This document shows positions 1 to 11,055 of a DNA stretch of 64,000 bases, in pieces. Origin of the DNA: Paragonimus westermani (taxonomy: Eukaryota > Platyhelminthes > Trematoda > Plagiorchiida > Troglotrematidae); the NCBI GenBank assembly GCA_008508345.1, contig QNGE01001234.1, positions 1 to 64,000 of the forward strand. The letters are read 5' to 3'. A model generated the notes under the pieces. The model was given only the letters and a program-made list of their open reading frames with translations. It was not told the DNA's origin and ran no database searches. Position 1 is the stretch's first letter. Every line of letters starts with the position of its first letter. Both the position numbers and the translations under genes were made by a program.

Positions 1-1608
1 ACTAGTCGTGCATATTCCGTAGTCCGTTGTTCTTTACCGTTGTTTCATTGATCAAAATTCTGAGCCGTGTGACCATCTTACCTATTTCGCTGAGTCAGTA
101 AGATATGGCATTTTACCACTTACACTGTCTCTATTTGGGCTGTGAACCTCCCACAGTTACGACTAAAACACCGTACTATCGGTTACCAGGTTTGGAAACG
201 GGGGAAATGACTATGCTTTTTCAATGACCTAGGCAGCTATACGTGAAAAACAGCTACTAGCTTAATGGAACCGTTAAAAGAAAACACTGGGAATAATTGA
301 ACTTATTACCAAGGACTGGACAAAATGTCGATCTTTTGAAGACCCACAAACTTCACTTACTACGACAACTTATCGGAGTCAACAGCAAACAACATATTGA
401 TATCCCATGCATTGATAGCGTAGAGAGTATTGCTGACGCATTTGGTGCAGTAAGCGAGTTATGAGGAGCACGTCAACCTACTTACACCACGAGGTACAGC
501 CTCGCGAAGTTGCATCAACTTTCGGTTGACAGTATGGGTGATTTCTTCTCGCACTCATCAAGTTAAGTTTGACGTTACAGCCAGATTCCCACTCCACATT
601 TGGAGATACAATGGTCTTATACTATCTGGTTTACAGTATTCAGAGCTAACAAGCCAGTAAGAAACTAGTACCAGAATCTACTTAAACCCGGGGGAAGTTA
701 GAAACAAAAAATATCACCAAAACAAAACTTTTTTTCACAACAAACAAACATGAACGTGGTTCAGGATGTTGCCAAATAAATCGGCAGGTTATTGGTGTCG
801 AAATCAAAAGCAGAACTTGTGACATCAAACAGATAGTGGTTTTAATTGGTTTATTCTGGTTATTTTATAGATAAGGTGCATCAACAAAATGAATTACAGC
901 TGATGCCAAAGTCCCAGCTTTCCTATTGGTCGGTTCGGCTCTGATTGTAGCTCGTCTTTTTCAACGCGTGAAGCACCTCAGCAACTGTCTTACTCCGATG
1001 CTCGTTATGACCAAATCCGACGCTGTGGCAATGTGCCACCCGGATTGGTCACCACGCTAACATGCCAGTTTTCTCGCGTTGTCGACAGTCAGTGACTGTA
1101 GCCTTCTGCAAGCCACTGGTTGACTTCGCATCGATGCTCTTGTCTCATCCAATCTTTTTACAACTGGACCTTCTGAAAAACCTTCTCCTCTCAATCGAAA
1201 CAGAACTCAACACTTTTCAATCAGGTCGTGCCGCCATAAGTCGACTTTGCTGTTGCGACAGCGCACTGTCCTTGACCAGTGCGGGAACAAAAAGCAAAAC
1301 TTGTCCGCTTGATACAATTCTAAATCAAAAGACAGTCAATACATGGTGGTTGAATCCAGGCGACAAGCGTGCAACGCAGAACACGTGCACGAATGTCATC
1401 GAAAAAATTACAGCCAAGGACACACAACATGACTGCACCAAAGTAGCCACGTAAGTCGTGGAGCGTGGTTGTCTAATGATGACCTAGGTACATGAATACA
1501 GGTATCAGACCGATTAAGCAGCAGGTCAGCCAATGGATAACTAGGTCCAGACACATGTACGATCCTAATGAGACAGAACATTGCATGCAGTGTGTTAGAA
1601 TTGTCCAA
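1..1608. other. No recognised gene; possible gag/protease debris
   Basis: I recognise no gene here. The longest open frame (1062-1454, +, 130 codons) has no CCHC knuckle, signal peptide or domain I can name. Because a Ty3/gypsy protease-RT junction begins at about 1609 on the same strand, this stretch may hold decayed gag/protease sequence of the same element. That is inferred from position only. Confidence 0.3.
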
Positions 1609-2960
1609 ACCTACTCGACCTGGATTGGATCAGAAACTCGCCAGGCACGTTAAAGACAGTAGGAGTGGTTGTAGAACAACCAAAAATTGAGGATGTTCTA
1701 TCCAAACAGTTTAGTGTAATACTTTTCTATGCCGAATAAGTACTGTATTCTGTGACGAAATAAAATAATGTTTTCTCAGACCGATTGTTTTTTGTCCAAG
1801 ACACTTTGCAACTAGCCTATAAAAAAATGTTCGCAGTTAGTCAAGGAGGCGTTGGTTGCAATTCTCGGGATCAGATGTTTTAATCAATACGTCTGGCAGC
1901 GCTATTTTGAAATCGATATGAACTGTAACCTGTAGTTTGCAGTAGAGAGAAGCGAAATAGAAAGTCACCCTGTCCTCACCAAGAATGCAAAGGTTTACCT
2001 ACATCTAACCGCCTATCTTTTTAAACCTTGTTGTCAGTAGGGTTAACAACACTAAGGCTGAAGTTATGGATCGCCTTCCTCCAACTGACCTAGCAACACT
2101 ACAGTATAAACACCCCGGGGTGATCGACCTCCTGTAGTACTTGAACAAAACGATTATTCGTTGCGAGCAGATAAGGTGGTTGACAGACCAAGATACAGCA
2201 GTATCCAGAATTAAACCTGATGAATGCATAACCTTCGGAGGTTACCACTGATTTGAAACCAGTCGTAGTTCGAAAAAAACGAAATGACTTTACACGATGG
2301 TCGGATTTTCTGCAACTTTGGGGTTATTTAGCCGCATAAGACGCGAATTGCACGATGTCCATCTGAGAGAAACGAGAATAAGAGCCGTTGTAAGAGGTTA
2401 TTGTTGGTGGCCGAACATCGATTCAGAAATCTAGCAATTTTTTTCAAGCTCTGACAAATGTACCAGAAGTACCAACGTAAACGTCTACATGGACCAATAA
2501 GTCTTTGCCATTGGAATGCGAAATCACGACAACAAGTGCATGCGGATTACTCTATTCCCTGAGACAAAAACGGTCCGTCGATCTTCACAGTTAACCAACG
2601 CCTTTTTTGTAAGCGGTTAGGTTATCGCTCAAACTCATACGAAAACCCGTCGTCAGTTTGTCTTATGAACCACCGCCAAATATAGTTCACTTGATGTCCA
2701 AAGACTTTCTTAGCTTTCATGCCCGTTTAATCCGCAAATTGCTGTTTCTCCTGTTATAGTTCTTGATGTGTGAATGGTCTGCGAAGCTGGAATCCGGCAA
2801 ATGTTGGGAATTTCAAAGCTAGGACTGTTGATCCTATAACCTGAACTAGTTTGATGCACACATTTCACCGCCGGTATGATAAGTTTCTCGGTAGCCATCC
2901 ACTCTGGCCACTGGGTTGATTGCTTAGCGGAATGGAGAACAAAGTGAAAACGTACAAACA
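1609..2960 (+). mobile_element. Decayed Ty3/gypsy-type LTR retrotransposon pol, RT core deleted
   Basis: Fragments of pol occur in the correct order but in different frames with stops. At about 1606-1740 a protease-RT linker reads 'NLLDLDWI', followed by an acidic/hydrophobic stretch that ends at a stop. At 1828-1932 the RNase H start reads 'QLVKEALVAILGIRCFNQYV', which fits the gypsy motif EKEALAIVFGIKRFHQYL. At about 2054-2130 'KAEVMDRLPP' fits the NADALSRLP motif at the RNase H/integrase junction. At about 2342-2440 the integrase zinc-binding segment has LHDVH and 'GYCWWPNIDSEI', then a C-terminal 'DKC'. Integrase core traces ('QVHADYSIP') follow at about 2535, with weaker ones to about 2960. 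Only about 75 bases separate the protease linker from RNase H, so almost the whole RT domain is deleted. No LTRs were identified. The element is dead. Confidence 0.75.
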
Positions 2961-5789
2961 CACTGCATGAATTTAATTATACTAAGAACAACTGGAGTCA
3001 AATCACTCAAAACTAACTGCCATACAGTTGACCTGATTCGAAGAAGACATCAACCAAAGAAATGACAAGAACGATGGTTAAAAGTGCTACGAGCCAAAAT
3101 AACCTGTGCTCAACATACAGCTTTAACAGCATCCGCTAGTATACCCTAGCAGCGACGCTAGCTCATAGTTATTAACAAAATGAGGCCCGAAATCAATCAA
3201 TCAACCTACCTGGGAGCTAATATCCTCGGTCAAAACGAGTATGTGGTTACATGGTGTGCATCTAAAGGGAGTTGAATATCTTGAAGGCATTATAACAACA
3301 GTCTCTGAAAGCATAAGAAGACGGAGAAGTAAGTTCCGAAAATCTTGGGTCTAGAGTTAGCCTTAACAAAATCTGCCAAACAGGCAGAACGGAATCAGTT
3401 ACCCACGAGAATCTGTTCTATCGATGAGGTTACAGCTGTTGTGCTGGAGACAGTATCTACTCTAACCGGATGGGTAGCCGCGACCGTAAAATAACCTGAA
3501 TCGTGTTATCAGGTAAAGGCAGACAGTCACTTCGGTACGCCAAAATCTCACCGGAATTCTGGTCAGAAAAGTGCAGCAGCCGTCGAATTACAATGGTTCA
3601 AACGCCCAAGTAGTGAAAGCCTGTTGATCTAGCTGTCGCGAGATGTGAATGACGAAGCCATCCATACTAAATCACATCATCGACTCAAGCAGAAAGCATA
3701 AACTGAGCTATACGAAACGGGACCTACTGAGACAGTGTCATTAGAGTTGGATATGCCTGTAACGGGACCTGTTACAGACTTATAGAAGGTGAGGGTAGGT
3801 CAGTCCAACTACTAAACCGGATAAGACAGTGGAGAAGGAGGGAACGACATAATATTCTTACCTACTCACCGCGCAGTATACAGCAGGAAGGACGACAGGA
3901 TTGATACCGGGAGGCAAATGCTGTGTTGGCCATACTGCGAGCATTTGTGGTTGGCTAAGATACCATCATGGCCTTTAGATATGAATGGAGAAACTCTTGA
4001 GATCCGCAAGTGAAACGAACACATCTGTACTGAAAGAGAGCAAGTGAGTGGCAGTTGACTAAAAGTAGTACATTTTCTTTCGGGGCAGAAGGACCAGTCT
4101 TGTTCCAACCCTCCAAGTGACGAACCAGGATAATTTAGTTAGGCAGACATCTACTTGTTGACCTACCTGGTTCGAGTGACCTTAGCAGAGTAGTCACGAT
4201 GCTACCCAATTCAGTTCACTAGGTCATCAAAATTCTCGAACAGTCGCATCGAGTCTCTGTAGAGTGCAAAAAATCCAATATCGTTTGCAAGGACCATTAT
4301 GCGACTTTTTATGTGCTTCGGTTTCGCGCAGCAGACTTTATCGATTATCTTCAATGAATCACTCGGATTAGTCACGTTGTTCGATTCTGTGCAAAGACTG
4401 CAGATGAACAGAAACTTTTGGAGTCATATTGGCTACATCGGTGAATGCTCCCAAACACGTTGGAAGGATCAACCCTGCGACTTGTTCCGCAGTAGGAAGC
4501 GAAATGATGAATGAAGAAAGGGGTGGTGTGAAAAGGAAGTTGTCTTTTAGGTAAGGGCTGTAAACTGGTATGGAAGTGAAATGAACACGCACTCCCGCTG
4601 TAAACTAGGTATAACTGATTGCTACATCGAATCTTCTGGTTGTAAATTCGGTGAGGTATACAGCTAACTTAGATGGGACTACACTTGTGGGTATTTTACA
4701 AGCCCTTTTTTCTTCAAACTCAAGAGGCAGCAGGGTTTCAACCGTAGCTATATTTTTGCGTATACTCGTACAGTCCTGCCAAATTATCTACGCACTCCTA
4801 GGAAATACGGTCCCATAGACCTAAGAACACATTCATTTTGTCTGACCGATTATTTCCCGTATGTTTAACACGGTCAACCTTGGAAGGGCCAAAGTTCTAG
4901 TTAGCATAACCATCCAGATCAACACAGACCAGAAAAGTGACCACCAGAACAAGACAGCGGACGAGGTGAGATCTTTGAAAATAAAGGAATGCACACAAAC
5001 ATGTTTTCCATCTACAGGCCACTTATGTCATGTTTGGGATTAATGAAAATAAATCGCTATGCCGATTGGACTCACAGAGAAGCTGTGTTAACGATCAGTC
5101 GATCGGATTCCAAAGACAACATTGGGTAAGTCAATCCGAATTTACGTTATCATCATGCATCGTACTCTCACCTTAGGATCTGTCTATTGCAGCTACTATC
5201 AACGAGCCGCATCGGTTGACCCTTATAAGTTAGTACACAATTGCTTTTTATGAGGAAGTATCCTCACTTGCGATACACAGTGAGAAAGCAGCACACCAAG
5301 TCAAAATCTAGGTTACATTCCGTGACACTTTTATGAGTAGCCGAAAGCATAACTTTCAGTTTGCACAGAATTTAGCTAATAGGTACAATTTATTCTGACT
5401 TCTTGCTAACCTTGATAATCACAATTTCTATATTTTCTTGTCGCCTTTTTAGTCTATAAAATCTTCAGGCCATGACTTCCGCCTAGTTTTATCTTTTAAA
5501 ACCCACAAACGTGTTCGTGTGATCAGACTACGTGAAGTGTTACCCGTGAGTGTACTCACTGGTGTTTTCACGTGCACTAACAGACCTGGTTGTTTTAGCT
5601 CAGTTGCCCTCTCCTTTGGCTGGAAAACAGCGATATTTGCAAATTATCTGCACACTTTTTACAAAATCAATCAGGTGGTACAGAGATTCAACAGTCGACA
5701 GTCAACACTGACTCACCACATGCTATTCGCTCCTGTGACGAGATTACAGATTAATCTCAAATCGAACACAACTCATCCTTGATCACAAA
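2961..5789. other. No gene seen
   Basis: Both strands show only short open frames (up to about 80 codons) without recognisable domains. A 27-base segment at 4897-4923 resembles 22610-22636 (5 mismatches, mostly transitions) and probably belongs to a dispersed repeat. Nothing else stands out. Confidence 0.4.
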
Positions 5790-5890
5790 CTTTCGATCAG
5801 CCCACTTCGAAAGGAAGCATCAAGTTCACGTTTCGCTCTTATCAGAATTCATCAACAAGACCCGAATTCGATTCTCGAGTCTTATCTTCG
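5790..5890 (-). repeat. SINE body fragment
   Basis: A short, diverged copy of the family best seen at 27561-27715. It keeps the block that reads, on the plus strand, 'cacttcgaaaggaagcatca', then a 'cgctctt' and 'gattctcgagtctt' region. The tRNA-like head is not clear. Called by similarity to the other copies in this window. Confidence 0.35.
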
Positions 5891-6776
5891 GGAGACTGGA
5901 GTGCATCTCAAATTTACTTGGTATCTAAACATGAGGCAGTTTCTGTTCACTCTGGTGACTTAAGCTGCACAACATCTTTTATGAAACATTTCTTTGATAG
6001 GGTTTTCTAAGTGGTTGATGCAGCGAAAATGTTCTAATTCTATATGGACCTAGTCACTCCAGTCCACGAATCTGACGTCACACCTTACCACTGGGATTTG
6101 GGCCGTAAGTATTCGCTAGGATTTGGAAGCATTCGAAATTTCTTCCCTGATGTTATTCACACCTCTACACTTGATATGCCAGTCGTTTAAGTCAAGAATA
6201 ATTCAAACTTTACATGATACTAACTATTTTACTGTCGTGCATTGCAGCACATCCTCTTACACCAAAGATTATGCAAGTCTATCTAACAACGTTGATTTCT
6301 TCCAGGCAATACACAGCCTTAGTTTTCAGACTTTCAAGGTTTTTTATTTTCCCACTTTTCTCCCGCGCAATCTGAACACAAATTCCCGCACTGTTTTCAA
6401 AGTGAGTGCCAGTTTTGTACTGCTGTGAAAAATGTACAAAACATACTATTGTTCAGAGAACAACAATAAAAACAACATCAATAAAAAAATTTGATGTTTA
6501 ACCCTATCAACCAAACAGAGACCCAGTAGGTTTTGAGTTCATTCAATTGAGTAGATGATCCGCATAATCCCTACATCACTATGATGTTAACCCATGTGTA
6601 CGTACTTGCTGGTGCACTATGTAAGTATATCAGTTACTGATACGTAACCACGATGAAAACATCATGAAAGTGAGAAAATTATATTAACAGATTTTGGGTA
6701 AAGATTTACGCAATAGAGGTCAAAGTGTGTTTACATGAAGCAATAGTTGGAAGTGAAAGTTCAGTTGCTCTCTCCT
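5891..6776. other. 3' flank of the minus-strand small gene; no other gene seen
   Basis: There are short uninformative frames on both strands. On the minus strand an AATAAA hexamer (plus-strand tttatt at 6343-6348) lies about 430 bases past the stop codon at 6777. It could be a poly(A) signal for the small membrane-protein gene, but AT-rich sequence makes chance hexamers likely. Confidence 0.25.
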
Positions 6777-7019
6777 TTAACACATACACTTGCCTTCCTT
6801 GATGTTCCGCGCGCAAACCGTTGGAAAAGTGAGAACCACGAATAAAGCTTCGGTCACTGTGTTCATTGGTTCGAAGCAAACGGTGAACACAATGAGTAGG
6901 ACGTAAACCCAAGCCGCTAGAAAGGCCACTGGCCAAATTACAATTAACAGTAGAGCAAGCCAAAGCAGACTCCAACAGGCACGAGAACAGGAACAATTCA
7001 TGACCCGTACGTTAGCCAA
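6777..7019 (-). CDS. Small cysteine-containing membrane protein, single exon
   Basis: An 80-codon frame, ATG at 7019-7017 and TAA at 6779-6777. A second in-frame ATG at 7001-6999 gives a 74-residue protein starting 'MNCSCSRACW'; I slightly prefer it because it places the Cys-rich start directly at the N-terminus. Next comes a long hydrophobic stretch, 'LLWLALLLIVIWPVAFLAAW', continuing 'VYVLLIVFTVCFEP', enough for two membrane passes or a re-entrant hairpin. A polar tail follows with 'FPTVCARNIKEGKCMC'. The layout of CxC, WP(V/F)AF, YVLL..F.VC and a final (L/F)P..CA.N...GK.(M/L)C resembles a family of short, uncharacterised invertebrate membrane proteins that I remember only loosely. Function is unknown. 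Composition and the coherent motif order argue against a chance frame. No operon-like neighbour; the next minus-strand features are transposon fragments. Confidence 0.5.
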   Translation of the reverse strand: MANVRVMNCSCSRACWSLLWLALLLIVIWPVAFLAAWVYVLLIVFTVCFEPMNTVTEALFVVLTFPTVCARNIKEGKCMC

Positions 7020-9874
7020 CGAACGACCAAATGAGTCGAATCAACAAGTTGAAAAGGATTTTGACTCGAATGTGTTTCCACTTGAACTGAACGCAGTTAT
7101 GATCGAACAGTGGTGAAGTTCGAAAGGTCACGCCGTTAGGGTTTTGGTATCGTCTATGCAGTGAAGTGCTTTGCATCACATGTTGCGGGTAGCGCAAGCT
7201 GATTGACCCTGCAATCCATAAATGTAGCTGATAACGTGTGGCTCGTAAAATGATACGCAGTTGCACCTCACATGATCCGTATTCATCACTATTCAGCTGA
7301 CCGATTTGTAACCGTTTTCCCAGTTTTTGTTGATGTTGGACTATACCACATCCCTCTGCATCGTATGTGGTCACTCACTGGACACAATCCGGACTGAACA
7401 CGTGACCGCTTGTTTAGACGACCACCATTCGGTCACTTTGTGCTATCAGGACACCCAACCTAATTTGGTTTGAACATAAAAGCGTGATATGAAACTGTTT
7501 CATGAGCAATGTTCATAATTGACTCGTGCTCAATGCGGAGTTTTAAGCACATTCCAACCAATTATTGCTGTTCGGTTGGCTAACCCAGATAATTTGCCGT
7601 TGCATATCTTCGTACTGCAAACAGGTCAATTTGAATTCTCTGGTTGTCTGTTCCGCTGTGACAGCATGGTACTGTCTCCGAGTGAAAATTTACTTGCCCG
7701 TGGTTTATTACAGGCTTCAGAGATGTCGTCTCACGAGTAAGAGTATTTTGTAAATATTATGAAATGAGGGCATAGTTTTAGGTTCTACTGTAGTACCGAT
7801 GTTAGATATTCGTTCGACCGCGTATATAAGGAAATCATCAGTAGACTTGATCCTAATTCCACCTTAGACCAGCGGACAAAGGCAAACGGTCGCAGGTGAA
7901 ATTTTGGTTGACAATTTACGTGATGTTATGAGATGTAATCAGTTCAAAACAGATCTGGGACAGCTGAAATCGTTGAGAAGTAGGCCGGTTAGCGAACCGG
8001 TTTTCATTGGATTCCAACCTTTCGAGACCTCACACCTCTACTGGTTTCTGTCCTCATAAACTTTCAGCTGAGTTTGAGGTATGTTCACAAGCGTGAGGGA
8101 AACATACGTAGCCTCTTCTTGATGTCAACGAAGTAAAATCTATTATGTGACTTAGCCATGACAGGTACTAAGATGCCGTACAGATCACTCTAGGTCAGAA
8201 TATGCGTTATAGCAAGAAATAGAAATCAGCTCGGCAAAAACATAGAACATGTACACAAGAAAGAATCTCCTACATAACGGAACACCGAAGACGTAGTTAA
8301 TTTAAAGCACAGTCAGACGGTTTGATGGATCGACTCTCCGGTATTTACCGAAATTACAGGCTACTTGTCTTTCGTGTGTTCGTGTCACAGTTCCAATGAG
8401 TGATCGATCCAGACGATTCTAGAGTGAGGTATCAAAGAGTCAATAAGTAGCCGACACTTGTGTCCATCTATTCTGTGCACATGTGGTTTGATTGCGTCCG
8501 TTTCACATTGAAAGTGTCCAAATGAAGTGCGGCCTGAAACCAAGCACTTCCTCTACATGTGGCCTGTGCGGAACAGTAAGAGACAGTCCAGCGGTCACCT
8601 GCTGGAGTGTGTTTCAAGTGGACAGATGATTGAGGACGACATTATTTTTGTGCAAGAACGTGATAAAAGAGCAGTGGATACGAGGCTATCAGTTTGTTGA
8701 ACTCCAAACTAATTCTAAGCAAGTGCAGTGGTGTTTCAACTCCATGCATTTCGGTCGTAAACTGATGGCAAGAGAAACGGTTGGGGGCTGCAATTAAAGG
8801 TTTTGGAAAAGATCGCTGTGAAATGAACTGGCAGCTCAAGGATATTCACAGTTTTCGGCATTCAACAAACCTGCAAACAGAGTTCAGAAATGGGAATCAG
8901 ACTACTGTCACAGTCTTTTTATATCTCAAGGACTAGTAGATCACAGTTAAGAGAACGGAATTTCAGTTTATTTGTAGTGACCCAAATCACTGCCTCCAAC
9001 TCCACGTTTGGAACGTCAATAAAATGAGCTGTACGCAGTGATCAGGTGCTGTCTCATTTTTTACGAGCTTTTTTAGAAACATTATGATTTGAATAGTGAG
9101 TATCCTGAAGGAATTTGTATCACATAAGTTGAGGTTGGCCTCAGTATTATTAGTTGAATTGGAAATGTTTGGTTTTACTGAGAAAATATTGAACCGAATT
9201 GGAGGGGTACTCTAGTGTTAGGCCAGTTAGATCAGTATAGGTCCTCAATCTATCAGCGCTTTCCCAACCTCCTTACAAATATATTAAGTGTTTTGTGGAA
9301 TACTATTGTGCAGGTAACGATGGAGCGCCAGGAAACAACTACTGTGAACTCTGGGCAGCCTAAGCCACAGACAGATTACACAGACATAGTGCTTTACGAG
9401 TATTTCGTGAAGATAGTTTTCTCATGAATTCTGAAAGTTCCATCAACCACCTACCCAATACATGGTGTGATGGACTAATCCTGTAACGTGACAGGCGCAC
9501 CGGTAACCCAGATTTATAGGTTTTTAATTGACCGTGGAACCGATTTTGCTGATATTCGTTGGTCGTATTCTCTCAACTGTTGTAGCCCCAGACCACACGG
9601 CTATTCACTGTTACCCGTTTGAAAGTGAAGTTGAACAGAACTTACTTTGCAAAACGGTCGGTGTTAATTCATAAGCTTGAGCTTAGTTTGTGAGCAAATT
9701 TGAGTTGAACGCTAACTTTCTCTGATTTTAAAGGGAACTTTTGAGTTCAAAGTGATTCGTTCCTTCTACGGTGTCAATTTTCGAATTATTGCTCAGGAAT
9801 CGAGGTTTTGTTTGATTTCATGTCAAATAACACCGATACATGAATACCAATTGAACATGTAAATTACCATCACA
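7020..9874. other. No gene seen; contains a small perfect hairpin
   Basis: Open frames here are short or overlap each other without domains. The 120-codon minus frame at 7012-7374 has no recognised similarity. A perfect 6-bp stem with a 4-base loop (ccggtt-agcg-aaccgg) sits at 7985-8000. I see no RNA gene that would explain it. Confidence 0.35.
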
Positions 9875-10000
9875 GTCGACCTCTTTTGGGAAGAGGCACT
9901 CTACTGGATTTTCAACCTTGTCAGAGCTCAACCTGTGTATCACGGACAGGAGTTGAACTCCGATCACGCTTTCATGAGTTGACCGTGCTGACCACTAACT
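9875..10000 (-). repeat. tRNA-derived SINE copy
   Basis: Read on the minus strand, the head contains an A-box-like 'TTAGTGGTCAGCACGG' and, about 30 bases on, a B-box-like 'GGAGTTCAACTCC' near the canonical GGTTCRANNCC. The body carries the shared block that reads on the plus strand 'gtcgacctcttttgggaaga'. It is a member of the family at 27561-27715. Confidence 0.55.
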
Positions 10001-10809
10001 TCTTGATCACGTAACAGATACAACAAAATTTCCGTAGCTGAACGCTGCGCCAATTTCGTTTGTGAGTAATGATAAGCCTCAACACGAGCAAAATTCGAAT
10101 CTAGCGCCTCTCCTCTCTGTCTTGAGAAAATTATCTGAATTCGAAAGCCGCTATCAGATGTGATGGATGTGCAAGTTGAAGTCGAATTATTTTGATGAAC
10201 GTTCCCAAATGAGAATGTGGGCTCCATAATATCACGGTGGATTAGTTAATATGCCTAAAGGGGGACAGTTTTCAGGTTCTTATTCGGTACTAACACCAAT
10301 AGCCAAGGAGGGTTTAACAACGGCACGCATCGCAGATGTTCACCTCACTCGAGGTTGCCCGATCGACAGATGTAGTCACCGGGTGAGCAAAGGTCAGTCG
10401 GTTAGTGCCCGTCGCCATGGTGAGATGGAAGACGACTGCAAGAATTGCAATTTTACAGTTTGTTGGGAGTGCCACTAGACTACTAGATTGCGGGTTGTAC
10501 TCGAATTGTTCTCCAGGGAATGAAATTGAGTGGTGCGACTGGAATAATGGGAGCGTGAAGACAGAAATTCAAAACACCGAGTTCCCTCATTTATGTCAAC
10601 ATTTTGATATGATCTAATCAGCCCTTAACGTGAAACCAACAAATTTTACACAAACTGCACACAACAACAGATGAACAGAGCAACCAATTCGTTTCGACCT
10701 TTCACGTGATGTTATTGTGATCAGTGCTATGGCAAAGAAGCCGACTAAGTCATCATCCTCTGTGCCCACAAAACTGTTTGGTGTCATCTGAGTAGCGTTG
10801 TTTCACTAC
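10001..10809. other. No gene seen
   Basis: Three overlapping frames of 70-87 codons lie on both strands (for example 10251-10478, +). None shows a recognisable domain, and none is flanked by convincing splice sites. Confidence 0.35.
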
Positions 10810-11055
10810 TTACCAACAGGCCCGAATTAGGATTACATAACAACAGTCTCGAATGATATGAACGGGTAGGCTGGAATCTTCAAACCTCTCACAGTAAGTA
10901 AATTCCTTTTTGAGATCGCAGTTGATATAATCCATCATGCGTTGGTGAAAGCACCGATCCGTTCTGCCTACGTAGATACATTCACCGCATTTGTGACAGA
11001 ATTGAATGCAATGTAAAAGCGCAGATGGTCGAACCGGTTCACGTGCTCCGTTCAC
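10810..11055 (-). mobile_element. Penelope-like element fragment: GIY-YIG endonuclease
   Basis: The minus frame encodes a C-x-x-C-G core, 'FCHKCGECIYVGRTDRCFHQ', followed by 'RMMDYI'. This is the start of the GIY-YIG (Uri-type) endonuclease that follows the reverse transcriptase in Penelope-like retroelements ('YQFTCxCGxxYVGRTxR' in the family). The downstream 'EHIPKWL' region is replaced by unrelated residues, so the fragment is decayed. It shares 'GTDRC/GRTDRC' with the copy at 49385-49790. Confidence 0.6.

Noticed and set aside
1062..1454. 130-codon plus-strand ORF
   Set aside because: No recognisable domain; it lies just upstream of the gypsy remnant and is better treated as possible element debris.
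7012..7374. 120-codon minus-strand ORF next to the small membrane-protein gene
   Set aside because: No motif and unremarkable composition; overlaps the start region of the better-supported gene in another frame.
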